A stretch of DNA of 64,000 nt, from the NCBI RefSeq assembly GCF_003367235.1, contig NZ_QRGP01000001.1, positions 930,001 to 994,000 of the forward strand. The letters are read 5' to 3'. The notes under the pieces are model-generated. The model searched no databases. It had not been told where the DNA came from and saw nothing but the letters and a program-made list of their open reading frames with translations. The DNA comes from Sphingorhabdus pulchriflava (GTDB lineage Bacteria > Pseudomonadota > Alphaproteobacteria > Sphingomonadales > Sphingomonadaceae). This document shows positions 61,085 to 64,000 of the stretch, in pieces; the stretch's first letter is position 1; every line of letters begins with the position of its first letter. Position numbers and translations under genes: made by a program.

Positions 61085-61800
61085 AAGTTGACAGCGCGAT
61101 GATTATGGCGGCCGGTCTGGGCACGCGGATGCGCCCGCTGACCGAGCGCAAGCCAAAGCCGCTGGTCGAAGTCGCAGGAAAAACCCTGCTCGACCATGTG
61201 CTCGATAAGGCACGAGATGCGGGCATTTCCAAGGTTGTGGTCAATGTGCATTATCTGCCCGAACAGGTTGAGGCGCACCTTGCCAAGCAGGCTGCCGACC
61301 TTGAGGTCACTATTTCAGACGAGCGTGACTTGCTGATGGAAACCGGCGGCGGTTTGGTGAAAGCCCAAGGCCTTATCGCAGCAGAACCATTTTACTGCCT
61401 CAATAGCGATGCCATCTGGACCGAAGCGATCGGTCACCACGGTCTCAAGCGTTTGGCACAGGCGTGGGACGGCGACCGAATGGATGGCCTGTTGCTCATC
61501 GTCCCGCGCCAAAATGCTTATCAGCATCCGGGGAACGGTGATTTTTCTCTTGATGACGACAACCGGCTGGTTCGCCGCGGACAACGCGACAGCGCGCCCT
61601 ATGTCTACACTGGCAACCAGTTGATAAGCCATCGTCTCTTGCGGGATGCTCCTAAAGGGCCTTTTTCGACCAATATTTTGTGGGATCGGGCAATCGCCGA
61701 AGGGCGGCTGTTCGGACTAGTGCACGAAGGCGACTGGTTTGATATCGGATCGCCGCAGGCCATAGCTCCGACCGAAGCCGCGCTGGCAGTGCATGGCTGA
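61081..61800 (+). CDS. murU: N-acetylmuramate alpha-1-phosphate uridylyltransferase MurU-like
   Basis: The 239-residue product has the nucleotidyltransferase start MIMAAGLGTRMRPLTERKPKPLVEVAGKTLLDHVLD. The metal site is in CLNSDAIW, and the segment LVHEGDWFDIGSPQAIAPTEAAL closes it. It follows amgK by ATGA overlap and makes UDP-MurNAc from MurNAc-1-phosphate in peptidoglycan recycling. Confidence 0.9.
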   Translation: MKVDSAMIMAAGLGTRMRPLTERKPKPLVEVAGKTLLDHVLDKARDAGISKVVVNVHYLPEQVEAHLAKQAADLEVTISDERDLLMETGGGLVKAQGLIAAEPFYCLNSDAIWTEAIGHHGLKRLAQAWDGDRMDGLLLIVPRQNAYQHPGNGDFSLDDDNRLVRRGQRDSAPYVYTGNQLISHRLLRDAPKGPFSTNILWDRAIAEGRLFGLVHEGDWFDIGSPQAIAPTEAALAVHG

Positions 61801-64000
61801 ACATCGATCTCCGAATGTCTTCACGGTTCCGATTGGGACCGATATTTCGTCGGCCGTCGCGCTTGAACTAACCGGTCGCTATCGCGCCGACCGCATGGCA
61901 CTGGCCGATATATTGTTGCTGCTCCCCAATAACAGGGCGATTGCAGCTATGACCTCTGCGTTCGTCCGTATCGCTGAACAAGGTCTGATCTTGCCGCGTA
62001 TGGCTGCGATAGGTGACCTTGCGCTGGATGAAGCCTTAGGGCCGCTCCTTGATCCGCTCGGTGACGGTGAGCTGATCCCCCCTGCCATCGGTGATCTAGA
62101 ACGCCAGCTGCTGTTGACGCGCTTGGTGCGCAATCGAAGGCCGCAGTTAAGCGCTGCCGAAGCACTGAATCTGGCTCGCCTATTGATGGAAACGGTCGAC
62201 CAGCTTGAGATTGAAGGCGTCCCGGTCGCGAAGATTGAAACAGATCACCAAAGTCACGACCTCGCCGAACATTGGCAAAGCGCCTATGCCGATTTGCTGT
62301 TGCTGGCTGAAGCGTATCAATCCGAACTGAGCAAGCTTGGTCTGCTGAACCCGGCTGCACGGCGAAACATGTTGCTGGATCGACTGGCCAGTCGACTGAC
62401 ACAGCAAAGTGACAATCGATCAGTCTGGGCGGTGGGAATATCGACGGCGGCCCCGGCGATTGCCAGTTTGCTGCGCCAAGTTGCAGTATTGCCCAGCGGC
62501 CGCGTCATTCTGCCGCATGTCGACCTTCAAATGCCCGCTGCCGAATGGGATGCTCTCGGTTCATTGGAAAAGCGTGACGACGGCTCCGACCCTCCCGGAC
62601 AGCAAGAAACCCATCCGCAATATCATCTGAAACTGTTGCTTCACAGGATGAATATCAATCGGTCTGAAGTTTCAAGCCTGGCCCTGAACGAACCATCTGC
62701 CCACGGGGCTGAGGTGCAAATGGCGGTCGCCGACATTTTTTGCGCAGCGACGCAGACTGTAAATTGGCAAGAACTGCCGGCGTCACGGAAAAAGCTAACC
62801 AATGTTCGGCTGATGTCTTGCGCGGACAGTGCAGAAGAAGCCAAAGTCATCGCGGTTTTGATACGGGAGGCGCTGGAAACCCCGGCGCGACGTGTCGCAT
62901 TGGTTACTCCCGATCGTGAAATTGCATTGCGTGTGTCGGCGCAACTGAAACGCTGGGATATTGACGCGGACGACAGTGCCGGCGTGCCTTTGACGCAGAC
63001 CCCGTCCGGTGTCCTGTTGCTGGCCATAACCGACATGTTGGCCGGTCAGTTTGATCCAGTCGCGTTGCTGGCTGTATTCAAACATCCGCTGGTTGCAGCG
63101 GGCGACGCTCGCCTTGCTTGGCTGGAAAATGTTCGCCAACTGGATCAGGCGTTAAGGGGGCCGAGGCTTGGACTTGGCATCGCTGGCATCAGGGATGCTA
63201 TGCGAGCAAAATTCAGCCGATCCGAAAAGGATGCCGCTCTATATGGCTGGTGGGCGGAAACAGAGAAGCGCCTGCAATCTTATGATTTTGATCACATGCG
63301 CAGCTTTGCCGATAAGGTGAAAGCGGTCGCGGCGCTGGCGAGTGAATTGTCTGATGGGGCGATCTGGAAAGGTCCTGCTGGTCGTGCGCTTGCCGATATA
63401 TTGACCGATATCCAGTCGCGCGACCTTTCGGTATTTGACGATACCAAAGGTGCAGCGGTCGCTGTAATTGTGCGTGATATGATTTCCATGCAGACAATAC
63501 GCCCTGCATTTGGAACCCATCCTCGCGTATCGATCTATGGTTTGCTCGAGGCGCGACTGCAGTCTGCGGATCTACTCATTTGTGCAGGATTGAACGAAGG
63601 TAGCTGGCCGCAATTGCCGCAGCCGGACCCGTGGCTGGCACCGCGCCTTCGCCGCGATTTGGGTTTGCCGGGATTGGAACGGAATATCGGGCTTTCAGCA
63701 CACGATCTTGCCTCGGCTTTGGGGGCGACCGAAGTGGTGCTTACCCGGGCGCAGCGTGACCGATCCGGACCCACGATCGCATCGCGTTTCTTGCTGCGCC
63801 TCCAAGCCTTTTTGGGACCCAACTTGCAGATTGAGGAGCGTGCGAGACATTTTGCCAATCAGCTTGACGCGCCGCAGATCAAGCACAAGCCTTATGCACG
63901 GCCAGTGCCCAGCCCATCGCGAGAGCAACGAAAGGTCGATATTTCCATCACGCAAATGGATGTCCTGAAGGCCGATCCATTTGCCTTTTACGCGCGCAAC
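61793..64000 (+). CDS. addB: Double-strand break repair protein AddB, N-terminal part (runs off window)
   Basis: ATG 61793 lies eight bases inside the murU end, and the frame stays open for 736 codons to the last base, so the gene is incomplete. The N-terminus reads MAEHRSPNVFTVPIGTDISS, followed by a helicase-like region (DILLLLPNNRAIAAMTSAF; VRLMSCADSAEEAKVIAVLI; VALVTPDREIALRVSAQL). LLICAGLNEGSWPQ is the late AddB motif, and the window ends in DVLKADPFAFYARN, the start of the nuclease domain. Cys residues of the iron-sulfur site would lie further on. It forms a helicase-nuclease with AddA, expected downstream. Confidence 0.93.
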   Translation, partial: MAEHRSPNVFTVPIGTDISSAVALELTGRYRADRMALADILLLLPNNRAIAAMTSAFVRIAEQGLILPRMAAIGDLALDEALGPLLDPLGDGELIPPAIGDLERQLLLTRLVRNRRPQLSAAEALNLARLLMETVDQLEIEGVPVAKIETDHQSHDLAEHWQSAYADLLLLAEAYQSELSKLGLLNPAARRNMLLDRLASRLTQQSDNRSVWAVGISTAAPAIASLLRQVAVLPSGRVILPHVDLQMPAAEWDALGSLEKRDDGSDPPGQQETHPQYHLKLLLHRMNINRSEVSSLALNEPSAHGAEVQMAVADIFCAATQTVNWQELPASRKKLTNVRLMSCADSAEEAKVIAVLIREALETPARRVALVTPDREIALRVSAQLKRWDIDADDSAGVPLTQTPSGVLLLAITDMLAGQFDPVALLAVFKHPLVAAGDARLAWLENVRQLDQALRGPRLGLGIAGIRDAMRAKFSRSEKDAALYGWWAETEKRLQSYDFDHMRSFADKVKAVAALASELSDGAIWKGPAGRALADILTDIQSRDLSVFDDTKGAAVAVIVRDMISMQTIRPAFGTHPRVSIYGLLEARLQSADLLICAGLNEGSWPQLPQPDPWLAPRLRRDLGLPGLERNIGLSAHDLASALGATEVVLTRAQRDRSGPTIASRFLLRLQAFLGPNLQIEERARHFANQLDAPQIKHKPYARPVPSPSREQRKVDISITQMDVLKADPFAFYARN

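Noticed and set aside
1-64000. CRISPR arrays, insertion sequences, prophage or integration sites
   Set aside because: No spaced direct repeats, transposase, integrase or phage structural gene was seen anywhere in the window.

Overview
The window is a gene-dense piece of chromosome from an alphaproteobacterium, most likely order Sphingomonadales (Sphingomonadaceae, e.g. a Sphingopyxis/Sphingorhabdus-like genus). The grounds are ChpT and a Tyr-type DivL (CtrA cell-cycle phosphorelay, alphaproteobacterial only), the gene order ahcY-divL-tsaE-amgK-murU-addB, a psp operon facing pspF, ffh-rpsP-rimM-trmD-rplS, and moderately high G+C by eye. The genus is inference. I saw no insertion sequence, prophage, integrase or CRISPR array; this is core genome with some lineage-specific genes.

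Layout. 1-1617: gatA end and gatB. 1749-4275: three overlapping genes for exported proteins around an M48 zinc peptidase. 4380-9507: tRNA-Leu(UAG), trigger factor, a tiny ORF divergent from a LysR regulator, clpP, clpX. 9767-15235: a TonB-dependent receptor, then mtgA, rpoH and rluD on the minus strand. 15376-21343: chpT-cheA-cheW-cheY-cheB-cheR. 21391-24548: amidase, RNase P RNA with a membrane-protein ORF running antisense into it, Yip1 protein, J-domain protein, sufE. 24575-29266: a greatly expanded phage-shock (psp) locus. 29271-32753: methyltransferase, Fe-SOD, a TetR/GST divergent pair, nitroreductase. 32816-38794: a PuuD-membrane-domain-like protein, ispZ, ftsY, mtaB, dapF, and a GGDEF/EAL protein. 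39032-43853: ffh-rpsP-rimM-trmD-rplS and asd. 43894-52929: an EreA/ChaN-like protein, an HCCA-isomerase-like protein, marR-emrA-emrB, a hydrolase, an ACE-family dipeptidase and an SDR. 52938-57183: amn, peroxiredoxin, an unknown exported protein, ahcY. 57304-64000: divL-tsaE-amgK-murU-addB, with addB running off the end.

The most notable locus is the psp operon. A 59-residue membrane protein, PspA, PspB and PspC are followed by six further very small proteins (80-108 aa). All but the last end in close variants of the same coiled-coil motif (LEERIxVLERIATD...L..EIE.LR), and PspC itself carries the last part of that motif. The operon has a near-perfect sigma-54 promoter facing pspF and a long hairpin just ahead of pspA. 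This looks like serial duplication of a PspB-like element within one stress operon.

Other points: DivL has Tyr where histidine kinases have the phospho-acceptor His; chpT heads a chemotaxis operon; an ORF reads through the antisense of rnpB; trigger factor and ribosomal protein S16 carry long low-complexity tails of opposite charge; and a perfect palindrome plus a leader hairpin precede ahcY.
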